Source: UBA2357 sp002344625
GTDB taxonomy: Bacteria; Pseudomonadota; Gammaproteobacteria; Burkholderiales; Rhodocyclaceae
Length of the DNA: 64,000 nt
Assembly (NCBI GenBank): GCA_937995335.1
Contig: CALKIH010000011.1
Location: 62,001 to 126,000, forward strand
Direction: 5' to 3'
Under the pieces are notes generated by a model, which was given only the letters and a program-made list of their open reading frames with translations, was not told the DNA's origin and ran no database searches. This document shows, one piece after another, positions 24,534-33,420 of the stretch (positions within the stretch are counted from its first letter, which is position 1; the number at the start of each line of letters is the position of its first letter). Position numbers and translations under genes: made by a program.

Positions 24534-26504
24534 ATGACCCGTCCGCTCGACATTGACAAGTTCGAACAGCTCAGGATCTCGGGTGAGTTGCCGTCTCCGC
24601 GTGGGGTGGCGCTCGCCATCATCAAACTGACCGCCCAGCATGATGTGTCGCTAACCGAACTGGGGCGGGTGGTCAGCGGCGATCCGGCGTTCGTGGGCCG
24701 GCTCATCAAGGCTGCGAACGGCCTGATCGCGATGAACCGCCGGTCGGTGTCGTCGGCCAACGAAGCGTTGATGATTCTGGGTCTGCCCGCGGTCAGGACC
24801 ATGGCGCTGGGTTTTTCGCTGCTTTCGAACTATCGCAGCGGCATGTGCAGGTCGTTCGACTACAACCGCTTCTGGTCGTATTCGCTGGCGCTGGCCGTGG
24901 CGATGCAGGTGGTGACGCAACGCACGCGGATCGCCGCGGCCGACGAGATGTTCAGCCTGGGGCTCCTCACGCGGGTGGGCGAGCTGGCCCTGGCGACGGT
25001 CTATGCCGAGGACTATTCGAAGGTGATCGATCGGGCCGGGCGCGATCCGCAGGTCGACCTGCAGGCGCTCGAGCACGACGTATTTGCGATGACCCATACC
25101 GAGTTGGGCATGGCGATGCTGCGTGACTGGGGCCTGCCGCCGATTTTCGTCGAGGTCGCGGGCCAGTTCGAGCGGGTCGATGCGGATGTCGTGGCCCGGG
25201 GCGGGCGCCTGCAGCGGCTGGCGCTGCAGCTTGCGCTCGCGCGCGCGCTCGCGGACATGTGCCTGGGTCCGGCCAAGAAACGTTCCGGCCTGCTGCACGT
25301 GGTGTTCGGAAAGGCGCTCGAAGCCGAGGTCGAACAGGCGGACGTGCTGGTCGATTGCGACCGGATCATTTCGCAGTGGCTGGATTGGGGCAAGCTGCTC
25401 CAGCTGGATATGCCGGAGCGGTTCTCGGTAAACGATCTGGTGAGCGAAGCGCCGACCACCTGGCCGGAAGAAGTCACGGTGGAGGTGCCGGCGCCGGCCC
25501 GGCCGGTACTCGGCGCCGCGGAGCCGGGCCGCGCGCCGGCGTCCCAGGATGCGTTGCGCGCGCTGATCGTCGATGCGGAGGTCGGTGAGCGCGGCAAGGC
25601 CGTCGATGTGGCGCGGGCGCTGGGGCTCGAGACGGTGGAGGCGGGCGATGCGAATCAGGGGCTGGAGAAGGCGCTGGACGTGCTGCCCAATCTGGTCGTG
25701 ATCGCCACGGCGACGCCCGCGGACCTGGAGTTCATCCGGTCCATGCGCCGGATCCGGGTGGGACGTTCCATCTACGTGCTCGCAATCGCGCCGCAGGCGG
25801 AAGTCGACATGTTGCTGTCGGCATTCGATGCCGGCGCCGACGATGTGACGGCTGCGCCCTTCTCGAAGCGCCTGCTCGGAGCGCGGCTGCGCTCCGGCAT
25901 CCGGGTGGTTGGGCTGCAGCGCGAGTTGAAGCAGGAGCGCGAAGAGCTGCGCCGTTTCGCCGCCGAACTCGCGGTCACCAACCGTCGCCTCAAGGAAGCG
26001 GCGGTGACGGACTTCCTGACCGGCTTCAAGAATCGCCGCTACGCCGACGAGCGCCTGGACCAGGCCTGGATCGCGTCCATGCGTGACGGCAGTCCGCTCA
26101 GTTGCATGGTGGTCGACTTCGACGGTTTGAAGTCGATCAACGACGGTTATGGCCACGCCGTCGGCGATGCTGCGCTGAAGGTCGCCGCCGAAGCGCTCAA
26201 GGCCCAGTTGCGGCGCCAGGAGATCATATGCCGCGTGGGGGGGGACGAATTCATGCTGATCTGCCCCAATACCACGGTCGACGATGCCTTGATCTGCGCC
26301 GAACGCCTGCGCCGCGCGGTGGCGGCGCGCCGGTTGAGCGTGCGCAGTGCGGAGCTCGAGCTTTCGGTGAGCATCGGGGTCGCGACCCGTGATTCCCATG
26401 TTCGCGATGCCGAGGCGCTGATCCGGCTCGCCGACGAGGGGGCGTATGCCGCCAAGGAGCAGGGGCGCAACCGGGTGGTCGCGATGCAGCGGCGCAAAAC
26501 CTGA
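24534..26504 (+). CDS. HDOD - degenerate receiver - GGDEF protein
   Basis: A 656-residue signalling protein. An HDOD domain occupies about residues 10-270, a receiver-like domain about 340-460, a short coiled coil about 465-490, and a GGDEF domain about 495-655. The cyclase motif is intact ('RVGGDEFMLI', near residue 570), so diguanylate cyclase activity is expected. The receiver lacks the usual phospho-acceptor ('LVVIATATP' where 'LVLLDVxMP' is normal), so it is probably not phosphorylated. The inhibitory RxxD site upstream of GGDEF reads RRQE. It lies directly before flhDC on the same strand, suggesting control of motility through c-di-GMP. Confidence 0.88.
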   Translation: MTRPLDIDKFEQLRISGELPSPRGVALAIIKLTAQHDVSLTELGRVVSGDPAFVGRLIKAANGLIAMNRRSVSSANEALMILGLPAVRTMALGFSLLSNYRSGMCRSFDYNRFWSYSLALAVAMQVVTQRTRIAAADEMFSLGLLTRVGELALATVYAEDYSKVIDRAGRDPQVDLQALEHDVFAMTHTELGMAMLRDWGLPPIFVEVAGQFERVDADVVARGGRLQRLALQLALARALADMCLGPAKKRSGLLHVVFGKALEAEVEQADVLVDCDRIISQWLDWGKLLQLDMPERFSVNDLVSEAPTTWPEEVTVEVPAPARPVLGAAEPGRAPASQDALRALIVDAEVGERGKAVDVARALGLETVEAGDANQGLEKALDVLPNLVVIATATPADLEFIRSMRRIRVGRSIYVLAIAPQAEVDMLLSAFDAGADDVTAAPFSKRLLGARLRSGIRVVGLQRELKQEREELRRFAAELAVTNRRLKEAAVTDFLTGFKNRRYADERLDQAWIASMRDGSPLSCMVVDFDGLKSINDGYGHAVGDAALKVAAEALKAQLRRQEIICRVGGDEFMLICPNTTVDDALICAERLRRAVAARRLSVRSAELELSVSIGVATRDSHVRDAEALIRLADEGAYAAKEQGRNRVVAMQRRKT

Positions 26505-26599
26505 AACGGCCGGCGACCTGTGCGCGCAGCCACGGCGATATACGTCCAGAGGGCCTGGTCGAACTGTCATTTCCGCGCCACATGCGGCTTCGTCCGTGA

Positions 26600-26628
26600 T
26601 TGCAATTCTTTACAAAGTACTTTAACTT
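26600..26628 (+). promoter_or_regulatory. Candidate sigma-70 promoter for flhDC
   Basis: TTGCAA, 17 bases, then TAACTT, located 33 bases before the flhD ATG in an AT-rich part of the gap. It is a reasonable but not strong match to the housekeeping consensus. Confidence 0.4.
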
Positions 26629-26661
26629 TCTGGGCATTCGCCTCTGAATTGGCATGTTCGG

Positions 26662-27021
26662 ATGAATCGTCGGGATTTCCAATCTGAGATCAAGGAGCTG
26701 AACCTCAGCTTTCTGATGCTGGCGCAACAGATGTTGCGCGACGATCGCGAAACCGCGATGTTCAGGTTGGGGGTGGATGCCGAGCTCGCCGACCTGATCG
26801 TGGCGCTTTCGGGCCCGCGGCTGATCAAGATGGCGTCGTGCCAGATGTTGCTGCCGGCATTCCGCTTTGACGACGCAGTCGTTGCCGGCCTGCTCGCAGG
26901 TGACGGCCGCGACCCGGCCAGCGCGAGTCTTCATGCGGCGATCATCGCTGCCGGCAAGCCGGCCACCGGTTTGCGCAAAGGAGGGAGTAATGAAAAACAA
27001 AAGCCTGCTGAGGGAGGCTGA
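26662..27021 (+). CDS. flhD: Flagellar transcriptional regulator FlhD
   Basis: A 119-residue protein with the FlhD core 'EIKELNLSFLMLAQQMLRDD' and 'AMFRLGVDAELADLIVALS'. With FlhC it forms the FlhD4C2 activator of flagellar class II promoters. The gene overlaps flhC by 32 bases, and the end of FlhD is read in a different frame from the flhC start, so the two are coupled. Its position upstream of motAB and the che genes matches beta- and gammaproteobacterial flagellar loci. Confidence 0.93.
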   Translation: MNRRDFQSEIKELNLSFLMLAQQMLRDDRETAMFRLGVDAELADLIVALSGPRLIKMASCQMLLPAFRFDDAVVAGLLAGDGRDPASASLHAAIIAAGKPATGLRKGGSNEKQKPAEGG

Positions 27022-27550
27022 AGAGATTCAGCTCGCGGCCGAGATGGTGAGTCTTGGCGCCAGAATGCAGATGCTCGAGGCGGAGACCAGCCTCAGCCGC
27101 GAGCGGCTGCTCAAGATCTACAAGGAGGTCCGGGGTTCGTCGCCGCCGAAGGGCATGCTGCCGTTCTCGACCGACTGGTTCATGGCCTGGCAGCCGAATG
27201 TACACGCGTCCCTGTTCATGGCCTTTTTCCGTTTCTTCGAGCAGCGTACCGAAGTGAAAGGGCTGGACGCGATCCTGAAGGCCTACCACCTCTATCTGGA
27301 TCATGTCGAGGCTCAGGTGATCGAGCCGGTGCTCAGCCTGACCCGGGCGTGGACCCTGGTGAGGTTCTTCGACGCCGACTTGCTGCAGGTCGCAAGCTGC
27401 ACACGCTGCGGCGGAGCGTTCGTGGTGCACGCGTACGAACCCGTGCACGAGTATGTCTGCGGCTTGTGTAACATGCCGTCGCGCGCGGGCAAGGGAAAAA
27501 CCACCAGGGCGGTGGCCAAGTCGCGGACCCGGGTGGGGGCGCTGAACTGA
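26990..27550 (+). CDS. flhC: Flagellar transcriptional regulator FlhC
   Basis: A 186-residue protein with the FlhC zinc site formed by two cysteine pairs, 'CTRCGG' and 'CGLCN', near the C-terminus. The ATG at 26990 has a strong GGAGGGAG site, inside the end of flhD. It partners FlhD. The transcript ends at a strong hairpin 20 bases after the stop. Confidence 0.95.
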   Translation: MKNKSLLREAEEIQLAAEMVSLGARMQMLEAETSLSRERLLKIYKEVRGSSPPKGMLPFSTDWFMAWQPNVHASLFMAFFRFFEQRTEVKGLDAILKAYHLYLDHVEAQVIEPVLSLTRAWTLVRFFDADLLQVASCTRCGGAFVVHAYEPVHEYVCGLCNMPSRAGKGKTTRAVAKSRTRVGALN

Positions 27551-27570
27551 TCGCCCCGCGTCCCACACGA

Positions 27571-27601
27571 AAAAAAGACCGTCCAGCACGGTCTTTTTTT
27601 T
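27571..27601. terminator. Intrinsic terminator after flhC
   Basis: Arms GACCGT and ACGGTC with a 5-base loop are flanked by an A-run on the left and a run of eight T on the right. It ends the flhDC transcript and would work in both directions. It separates flhDC from motA, which therefore needs its own promoter. Confidence 0.9.
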
Positions 27602-27742
27602 CAAGTTGCGCGGCGAGGTGACGTTAAGGCCCGATAGTGAGACACTCTTGCCTCGGAGCCCGGCGTGGGCGCGCAAGGCGCGGGTCGTGGTGGCCGGGCT
27701 CCGAAGGCCTTTGGCCTGAGCGGATTTGATTGAGGACTGCCG

Positions 27743-28597
27743 GTGTTTCTTCTGATCGGGTATGTGATTGTGCTGGCCGCGTCGATCGGCACTTATGCCG
27801 TTCACGGGAGTCTCGGCGCCCTGTGGGTGCCGCTGGAGTACGTGGCGATCTTTGGGTTGATGATCGGCGGTTTCGTCGCCGGGAATGGTTCGAAGGCCAT
27901 CAAGGCCGTCATGAAAGCGCTTCCGGGCGCGCTCAAAGGCTCGGCTTACGACAAGGCGCTGTACATGGATGTGCTTGCGCTCATGTACGAGTTGCTTTCC
28001 AAGGTCAGGAAGGAAGGCTTGATGTCGATCGAGGCCGATATCGAGAATCCCGACTCGAGCCCGGTCTTCGGCAAGTATCCGCGCGTGCTCGCGGATCACC
28101 ATGCGGTTGAATTCATGGCCGACTATCTGCGCATGATGGTCGGCGGCAACCTGAATGCCTTCGAGATCGAAGCGCTGATGGACATGGAAATCGAAACCCA
28201 TCACCAGGAGGCGCATCTCGCGCCGCACATCGTGGCGAAGGTCGGCGATGCCGTGCCCGCCTTCGGGATCGTGGTCGCGGTGATGGGCGTCGTGAACGTG
28301 ATGGGCTCGGTCGGCGAGCCGCCGGCCGTGCTCGGCAAGATGATCGGCGGCGCGCTGGTGGGTACCTTCCTGGGGATTCTGCTGTCGTACGGTTTCGTGC
28401 AGCCGATCGCCAGCCAGCTCGAGCAGAAATCCGAGGAGAGCGGCAAGATCTTCCAATGCATCAAGGTGGTGCTGCTCGCGAGCATGAACGGTTATGCGCC
28501 CCAGGTCGCCGTCGAGTTCGGCCGCAAGGTGCTGTACTCGACCGAGCGTCCGACCTTCCTCGAACTCGAAGCCGACATCAAGAGCCGCAAGGGGTAA
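27743..28597 (+). CDS. motA: Flagellar motor stator protein MotA
   Basis: A 284-residue inner-membrane protein with four helices (two near the N-terminus, two around residues 170-225) and the cytoplasmic loop containing 'VRKEGLMSIEADIENP'. It forms the proton-conducting stator with MotB. The start is a GTG with GAGGA upstream. The gap to motB is 53 bases. Confidence 0.95.
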   Translation: MFLLIGYVIVLAASIGTYAVHGSLGALWVPLEYVAIFGLMIGGFVAGNGSKAIKAVMKALPGALKGSAYDKALYMDVLALMYELLSKVRKEGLMSIEADIENPDSSPVFGKYPRVLADHHAVEFMADYLRMMVGGNLNAFEIEALMDMEIETHHQEAHLAPHIVAKVGDAVPAFGIVVAVMGVVNVMGSVGEPPAVLGKMIGGALVGTFLGILLSYGFVQPIASQLEQKSEESGKIFQCIKVVLLASMNGYAPQVAVEFGRKVLYSTERPTFLELEADIKSRKG

Positions 28598-28650
28598 GGC
28601 GTGGAAAGAGGCTCGGCGCCCGAGGGCATTGCGTTCCGTCGAGGTGAGTC

Positions 28651-29631
28651 ATGAGTGACGATACCCAGCAGCCAATCATCGTCAAGCGCATCAAGAAGGG
28701 GGGCGGCGGTGCGCATGGCGGGGCCTGGAAGATCGCCTATGCCGATTTCGTGACTGCGATGATGGCCTTCTTCCTGCTGATGTGGTTGCTCGGCTCGACG
28801 GCCCAGGGCGACCTCGAAGGCATCGCCGATCATTTCCAGAATCCGCTCAAACTGGCGCTCCAGGGCGGCGCCGGCACCGGCGACAGCTCCAGCGTGATCC
28901 TGGGGGGGGGTGAGGACCTTTCCCGCTCGGTCGGGCAGGTGAGGCGGGGCGACGTCAGCTCGGAGCGGTCGATCAGCCTGGCAGCGGCGACGCAGCCGCA
29001 GTCCGAGGCGGCCCAGTTCGAAGCGGAGCTTCGGGAGCGCGGGCGCTTGGTGGATCTGAAGGGACGCATCGAAGCGATCATCGAGGCGGATGCGAAGCTG
29101 CGCGCGTTCAAGAACCAGATCCTCATGGATATCACGACCGAAGGGTTACGGATCCAGATCGTGGATGAGCAGAACCGCCCGATGTTCGCGAGCGCCAGCG
29201 CGGATTTGCAGCCCTATACGCGCGACATCCTGCGCTCGATCGGACGTGCCCTCAACGAGGTGGAGAATCGCCTGAGCCTGTCCGGCCATACCGACGCGAC
29301 GCCATTTCCCGGGCGCGAGCGCGGTTTTTCGAACTGGGAGCTGTCGAGCAATCGCGCGAACGCCTCGCGGCGCGAACTGATTGCCGGAGGACTGGATCCT
29401 GGCAGGGTCGCGCGGGTGGTCGGTCTCGCGGAGACGATTCCGTTCAACAAGGATGACCCGTTCGAACCGTCGAATCGCCGCATCAGCATTATCGTGATGA
29501 ACAAGAAGACCGAAGAGGCCGTGCGCGCCCAAGGGGGGGATCAGGGCAGCGTCGATGTGCAAGGGCAAGCGGTCGATCCAGGTGTCCTGCGCAGCCGCAT
29601 CGAAGGCGTCGTGGTCGAACCGCGGCGATAG
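28651..29631 (+). CDS. motB: Flagellar motor stator protein MotB
   Basis: A 326-residue protein with a single N-terminal helix carrying the proton-binding Asp32 ('YADFVTAMMAFFLLMWL') and a C-terminal OmpA-like peptidoglycan-binding domain ('LSLSGHTDATPF', 'SNWELSSNRANASRREL'). The lysine/glycine-rich N-terminus is typical. With MotA it anchors the stator to the cell wall. Confidence 0.95.
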   Translation: MSDDTQQPIIVKRIKKGGGGAHGGAWKIAYADFVTAMMAFFLLMWLLGSTAQGDLEGIADHFQNPLKLALQGGAGTGDSSSVILGGGEDLSRSVGQVRRGDVSSERSISLAAATQPQSEAAQFEAELRERGRLVDLKGRIEAIIEADAKLRAFKNQILMDITTEGLRIQIVDEQNRPMFASASADLQPYTRDILRSIGRALNEVENRLSLSGHTDATPFPGRERGFSNWELSSNRANASRRELIAGGLDPGRVARVVGLAETIPFNKDDPFEPSNRRISIIVMNKKTEEAVRAQGGDQGSVDVQGQAVDPGVLRSRIEGVVVEPRR

Positions 29632-29711
29632 GCCGGGCGCCGGGCGGGCATGCCGGCGCTTCCCCCGGGGTCGGGACGCCGGCCCGGATCTCGCGGGCGC
29701 AAGCCTCGCAC

Positions 29712-29738
29712 TAAAGAAATCGTCATTCCAGCCGATAA
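29712..29738 (+). promoter_or_regulatory. Sigma-28 (FliA) promoter upstream of the chemotaxis genes
   Basis: TAAA at 29712-29715, 15 bases, then GCCGATAA at 29731-29738 is a full match to the FliA consensus TAAA-N15-GCCGATAA. It lies 101 bases before the ATG of the Hpt-CheW protein and should make the chemotaxis genes a late (class III) flagellar unit. Confidence 0.88.
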
Positions 29739-29839
29739 ACGGGTGAGCCTTACGTGGTCCTCCAGCGGGGACCGCGGATCAAGCTCTCGAGTCCCGGCGT
29801 GTAGCCGGCACGCATGTTGCGATTTCTGGCGCTCGGCAA

Positions 29840-31273
29840 ATGTCCCGCGATTTTCAGGCCTTTCATAAGACCTTTTTCGACGAAAGCAGGCAACTTCTCG
29901 CTGCCGCCCGGTCGATCGCAGCCGACGGCGCACATGCATCGCTGGGCGCCGCGCAGCTCGCCGAGCTCCATCGTTGCGTCCACGGGGTGGCTGGCGGGGC
30001 TGCGACGCTGGGCTTCGATCAACCGGCGTCGCTGGCGCGCGCGGTCGAGGCATGCCTGGAGCGCTTCCGGGCGCGCGCCAGCAGTCCGGATGCGGCGACG
30101 CTCGGGTGCTGTCGTGCCGCGCTGGATCTGCTCGCCGAATCGCTCGCCGGCCTCGAGTCCGGCCAGGCGCCGCAGGCCGATCGGATCGAGGCGATAATCG
30201 CCCGGCTGGAAGTCGCGGTCGATGCTGTCACGGGGCCCGAAACCGGCGGACCGCGTTCGATCCGCTTCGCCCTGAGCCGCTCGCTGGCGGGTGCCGACAT
30301 CGTCGTCGAACATGTCCTGGAGGATCTCGGCAGGCTCGGGCGTGTGCTGCGGGTGGCACCGCCGGAGGGGCGCGAACACCTCTGGTGCATCGACATCGAG
30401 ACCGAGGCCAGCGACGCCAGCCTGGCCGATGTGCTTGATCAGATCGCGGAGCCCGGTACTTTTGCGATCGCGCAGGCGTCGGCCGGGAGCCGCCCCGGGG
30501 GCCGGGCGCCCAGCCGCGACCCGCGTGGCGACGCGCGCGCGGCTCAGGCGGTTTCGCAAGGCGGCCGCACGCCGCTCGTGCCGGATTCGGCGCCGCCAGG
30601 GCCGGTATCCGGCGCGGCGCCGGCGGAAGCTGCCGCCGGACATGCGAGCTTCTGGGTCGGCGACCAATGGCTTGCCGTGGCCTCCGCGTGCGTCCTCGGC
30701 ATCGACGCGTATCGTGGCGTGTTGCGCATGCCGGGACTGCCGGCCGTTCTGCGCGGCATGGTGGCGGTCGATGGCGAACCGGTGCCGCTGGTCGACGCGC
30801 ATCGGGTTTTGGGCATCGATGAGCCGCTCGCGGAGCACGACGAGGGGGCGCTGGTCGTGGTGATCGAGACGCGCGGCGGGCCGATCGGGTTGCTTGTCGA
30901 TCGCATGGGCGAGCGGCTCGCGTTCGACCCGGCGCAGTTGCTGCAGCCGCGGGCGCTGCGCCGCTTGCTGACTGGAACGCCGGTCACCGGATTCGTCTTC
31001 CTGGGCGATGCGGCTTGCGGGGTCCTGGATCCCGACCGTTTGTGCCGTTTCCTGGAGGGCTTCGCAGCCGCCCTGCGTCCGCTGGGGCGGACCAAGGGCG
31101 AGCGCCGGGCCACGGCCGGCCGATGGGAATCGGATCCGGCGATGATGCAAGCGCACGTGAGCTCGGCCATAATGACGGGCATCCAGGGGGGCCGCGGGCC
31201 GGCTCGCCGGGCGCTTGCCCGTCCGGTTGCCCGAAGGTCTCTCGAAGAGGAGTGGAAGCAGCGCGATCCATGA
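29840..31273 (+). CDS. CheA-like protein without kinase domain (Hpt - P2-like - CheW)
   Basis: A 477-residue protein. An N-terminal Hpt domain (about 1-120) keeps a candidate phospho-acceptor, His48, in 'CVHGVAGGAATLGF', though the usual Lys after the His is replaced. A region at about 140-215 ('IRFALSRSLAGADIVVEHVL') resembles the P2/accessory domain of some CheA proteins. A Pro/Ala/Arg linker leads to a CheW/P5-type domain at about 265-410. The dimerisation (P3) and ATP-binding (P4) domains of CheA are absent, and no N, G1 or G2 box is seen. It could couple receptors and carry phosphoryl groups supplied by CheA at 35784. It overlaps cheR by four bases (ATGA). Confidence 0.75.
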   Translation: MSRDFQAFHKTFFDESRQLLAAARSIAADGAHASLGAAQLAELHRCVHGVAGGAATLGFDQPASLARAVEACLERFRARASSPDAATLGCCRAALDLLAESLAGLESGQAPQADRIEAIIARLEVAVDAVTGPETGGPRSIRFALSRSLAGADIVVEHVLEDLGRLGRVLRVAPPEGREHLWCIDIETEASDASLADVLDQIAEPGTFAIAQASAGSRPGGRAPSRDPRGDARAAQAVSQGGRTPLVPDSAPPGPVSGAAPAEAAAGHASFWVGDQWLAVASACVLGIDAYRGVLRMPGLPAVLRGMVAVDGEPVPLVDAHRVLGIDEPLAEHDEGALVVVIETRGGPIGLLVDRMGERLAFDPAQLLQPRALRRLLTGTPVTGFVFLGDAACGVLDPDRLCRFLEGFAAALRPLGRTKGERRATAGRWESDPAMMQAHVSSAIMTGIQGGRGPARRALARPVARRSLEEEWKQRDP

Positions 31274-32169
31274 CGACGAACAGCTCAGGTTTTCGGATGC
31301 CCGCCGCGTCCGCGGTGCGTTCGTCGGGTCGTCCTGCCCCGGTCGCGAACGCGGATGCCGCAACCGGGCGCGAATTTGCATACACCTTCGCCGATTTCGA
31401 GCGGATACGGGTTTTGATCCACGCGCATGCGGGCATCGTGTTGTCGCCGGCAAAGCAGGACATGGTGTATGGAAGGCTGGCGCGCCGGCTGAGGCGGCAA
31501 GGCCTTGCATCGTTCTCGGCTTACATTGACCTGATACTGCGCGACCGGGGCGAGTGGGAGGCCTTCGTCAATGCGCTCACGACCAACCTGACCTCGTTCT
31601 TTCGCGAGGCCCATCATTTTCAGATGCTTGCCGAGCACCTGCGTGCGAGCAGCGCCAGCCGCTTCTCGATCTGGTGTTGTGCCGCCTCGACGGGGGAAGA
31701 GCCCTATTCGCTGGCGATCACGGCTTGCGAGACCTTCGCGACCCTGCAGCCGCCGGTCACCATCTTCGCCACCGATATCAATACCAGTGTGATCGAGGAG
31801 GCCCGCGCCGGGCTCTACCCGGCGGATCGCCTGAGCGGGCTTGCGCCGGGGCTGGCGCAGAAGTACTTCGTCGAGTCCGACCAAGCGGGCCAGCGCCGGG
31901 TCCGGCCCGAGCTGCAACGACTGATCACGTTCGGACGGCTGAACCTGCTCGATCCGATCTGGCCCGCGCGCGGCGCTTTCGACGCGATATTCTGCCGCAA
32001 TGTGATGATTTATTTCGACAAGGCGACCCAGTACGCGATCCTCAAGCGGTTTGGGCCACTGTTGCGCCCGGATGGGAGGCTGGTCGCCGGCCATTCCGAG
32101 AGCTTCGCCCATGCTTCGGAGATCTTTCGACCGCTCGGCCGCACGGTCTATGCGCGGGTGTCGTCCTGA
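31270..32169 (+). CDS. cheR: Chemotaxis methyltransferase CheR
   Basis: A 299-residue SAM-dependent enzyme that methylates glutamates of chemoreceptors. An N-terminal helical domain ('TNLTSFFREAHHFQML') is followed by the methyltransferase core: 'WCCAASTGEEPYSLA', 'TIFATDIN', 'FDAIFCRNVMIYF' and 'HSESF'. The ATG at 31270 overlaps the stop of the preceding gene. No cheB or cheD is present in the window. Confidence 0.93.
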   Translation: MTTNSSGFRMPAASAVRSSGRPAPVANADAATGREFAYTFADFERIRVLIHAHAGIVLSPAKQDMVYGRLARRLRRQGLASFSAYIDLILRDRGEWEAFVNALTTNLTSFFREAHHFQMLAEHLRASSASRFSIWCCAASTGEEPYSLAITACETFATLQPPVTIFATDINTSVIEEARAGLYPADRLSGLAPGLAQKYFVESDQAGQRRVRPELQRLITFGRLNLLDPIWPARGAFDAIFCRNVMIYFDKATQYAILKRFGPLLRPDGRLVAGHSESFAHASEIFRPLGRTVYARVSS

Positions 32170-32230
32170 GTCTTGCGCCAGCGTGCGTCGTCCGCCCATG
32201 ATCGAAGGATCAAATTTTCCGGCGCGTATC

Positions 32231-32257
32231 TAAAGTACTGTAGGGCGTCGCCGTTAG
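32231..32257 (+). promoter_or_regulatory. Sigma-28 (FliA)-like promoter upstream of cheV
   Basis: TAAA at 32231-32234, 15 bases, then GCCGTTAG at 32250-32257 matches the FliA pattern, with six of eight -10 bases identical. It lies in the 272-base gap between cheR and the first cheV, leaving a leader of about 180 bases in which I see no other feature. Confidence 0.65.
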
Positions 32258-32441
32258 AGTTCTTGAATGCGCATTGGCGCACGCGGCTGGCGGGCACGAT
32301 CGAATGCAGCAGGAGCCGGTCGCGAGTGTAAAAAAAGTGGTTTCGGGACCGGGCCCCGGTCGGCGTGAAGGGGGGAGGCGGGCGATCGAGTGGCCCGCCC
32401 CGGCGGAAGACCGGGACCTACACGAGGTTTTGGAGAAACGG

Positions 32442-33410
32442 ATGTCTGAACTGCTCAAGAACATCGATGCCCGCACGCGTCTGGCGGGCACGAACAAGCT
32501 CGAGATCCTGCTGTTCACGCTCGGCGAGGACGGGCGAACCGGGCGACGCGAGATTTTCGGCATCAATGTCTTCAAGGTGCGCGAGGTCATGCGGACCACC
32601 GCGATCACGGCGGCCCCGGAGATGCCCGAGTGCGTGGAGGGCATGGTGAGCCTGCGCGGTGTGCTCGTTCCGGTGGTGGATCTGGCCAAGTACACCGGGA
32701 TGCGTGCCGCCGCACCGCGCGAGATCATGATCGTCACCGAGTACAACGGCCATACCCAGGGCTTCCTGGTCGAAGCGGTCGACACCATCCTGCGACTGGA
32801 CTGGTCGCAGATGCGCGTGCCCCCGGACATGCTCACGGCCAAGCTCGGCGGGCTGGTGACCGCGGTCACCGAGCTGCCCGGAAACAAGCTGGTGATGATG
32901 CTCGATGTCGAGAAGGTGCTGGCCGAAACCGCCGGCTACGAAGAAGACTTCATGTACAAGGGCATCGAGCCGGTGCAGGGCGAAGAGCGCATCGTGGTCT
33001 TCGCCGATGACTCTTCAGTGGCGCGCAAACAGATCGAGCGGACCCTCGATACGCTGGGGATGCCGTATCGCGGCGCGGTGAACGGTCGTGCGGCGTGGAT
33101 CCTGCTGCAGCAACTCGCGCGTCAGGCGGCGACGGCGGGCTGCGAAGTGCGCGATCTGGTCAGCCTGGTGTTGACCGATGTCGAGATGCCCGAGATGGAT
33201 GGCTACATCCTGACCAAGTCGATCAAGTCCGACTCGAGCTTCGACGGCATTCCGGTGCTGATGCATTCGTCGCTCTCGGGCATGTCCAACCAGCAGCTCG
33301 GCAAGTCCGTCGGAGTGGATGAGTATGTGCCGAAGTTCGAGCCCCAGCGACTGGCCGAGACGGTGCGCAGGCTGATCCAGTCGGGCGCCCGCAAAAACGA
33401 AAAAAGTTGA
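32442..33410 (+). CDS. cheV: Chemotaxis coupling protein CheV (first copy)
   Basis: A 322-residue fusion of a CheW domain (about 15-165) and a receiver domain (about 185-315). The receiver keeps the acidic pair ('FADDSSVARK'), the phospho-acceptor Asp ('LVLTDVEMPEMDGYIL') and the Lys ('YVPKFEP'). CheV couples receptors to CheA and adapts the signal by phosphorylation. The ATG at 32442 has GGAGAAACGG upstream; the frame extends to 32274 but has no support. A second cheV follows after ten bases. Confidence 0.93.
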   Translation: MSELLKNIDARTRLAGTNKLEILLFTLGEDGRTGRREIFGINVFKVREVMRTTAITAAPEMPECVEGMVSLRGVLVPVVDLAKYTGMRAAAPREIMIVTEYNGHTQGFLVEAVDTILRLDWSQMRVPPDMLTAKLGGLVTAVTELPGNKLVMMLDVEKVLAETAGYEEDFMYKGIEPVQGEERIVVFADDSSVARKQIERTLDTLGMPYRGAVNGRAAWILLQQLARQAATAGCEVRDLVSLVLTDVEMPEMDGYILTKSIKSDSSFDGIPVLMHSSLSGMSNQQLGKSVGVDEYVPKFEPQRLAETVRRLIQSGARKNEKS

Positions 33411-33420
33411 GAGAAACGTC

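Noticed and set aside
24651..26570. A 639-codon minus-strand frame across the HDOD/GGDEF gene.
   Set aside because: Antisense shadow; the plus-strand frame has intact HDOD and GGDEF motifs.
27601..27742. A possible FliA promoter before motA (CCCGATAG near 27630).
   Set aside because: No TAAA lies 15 bases upstream; the matching distance falls in the flhC terminator tail region without a fit.
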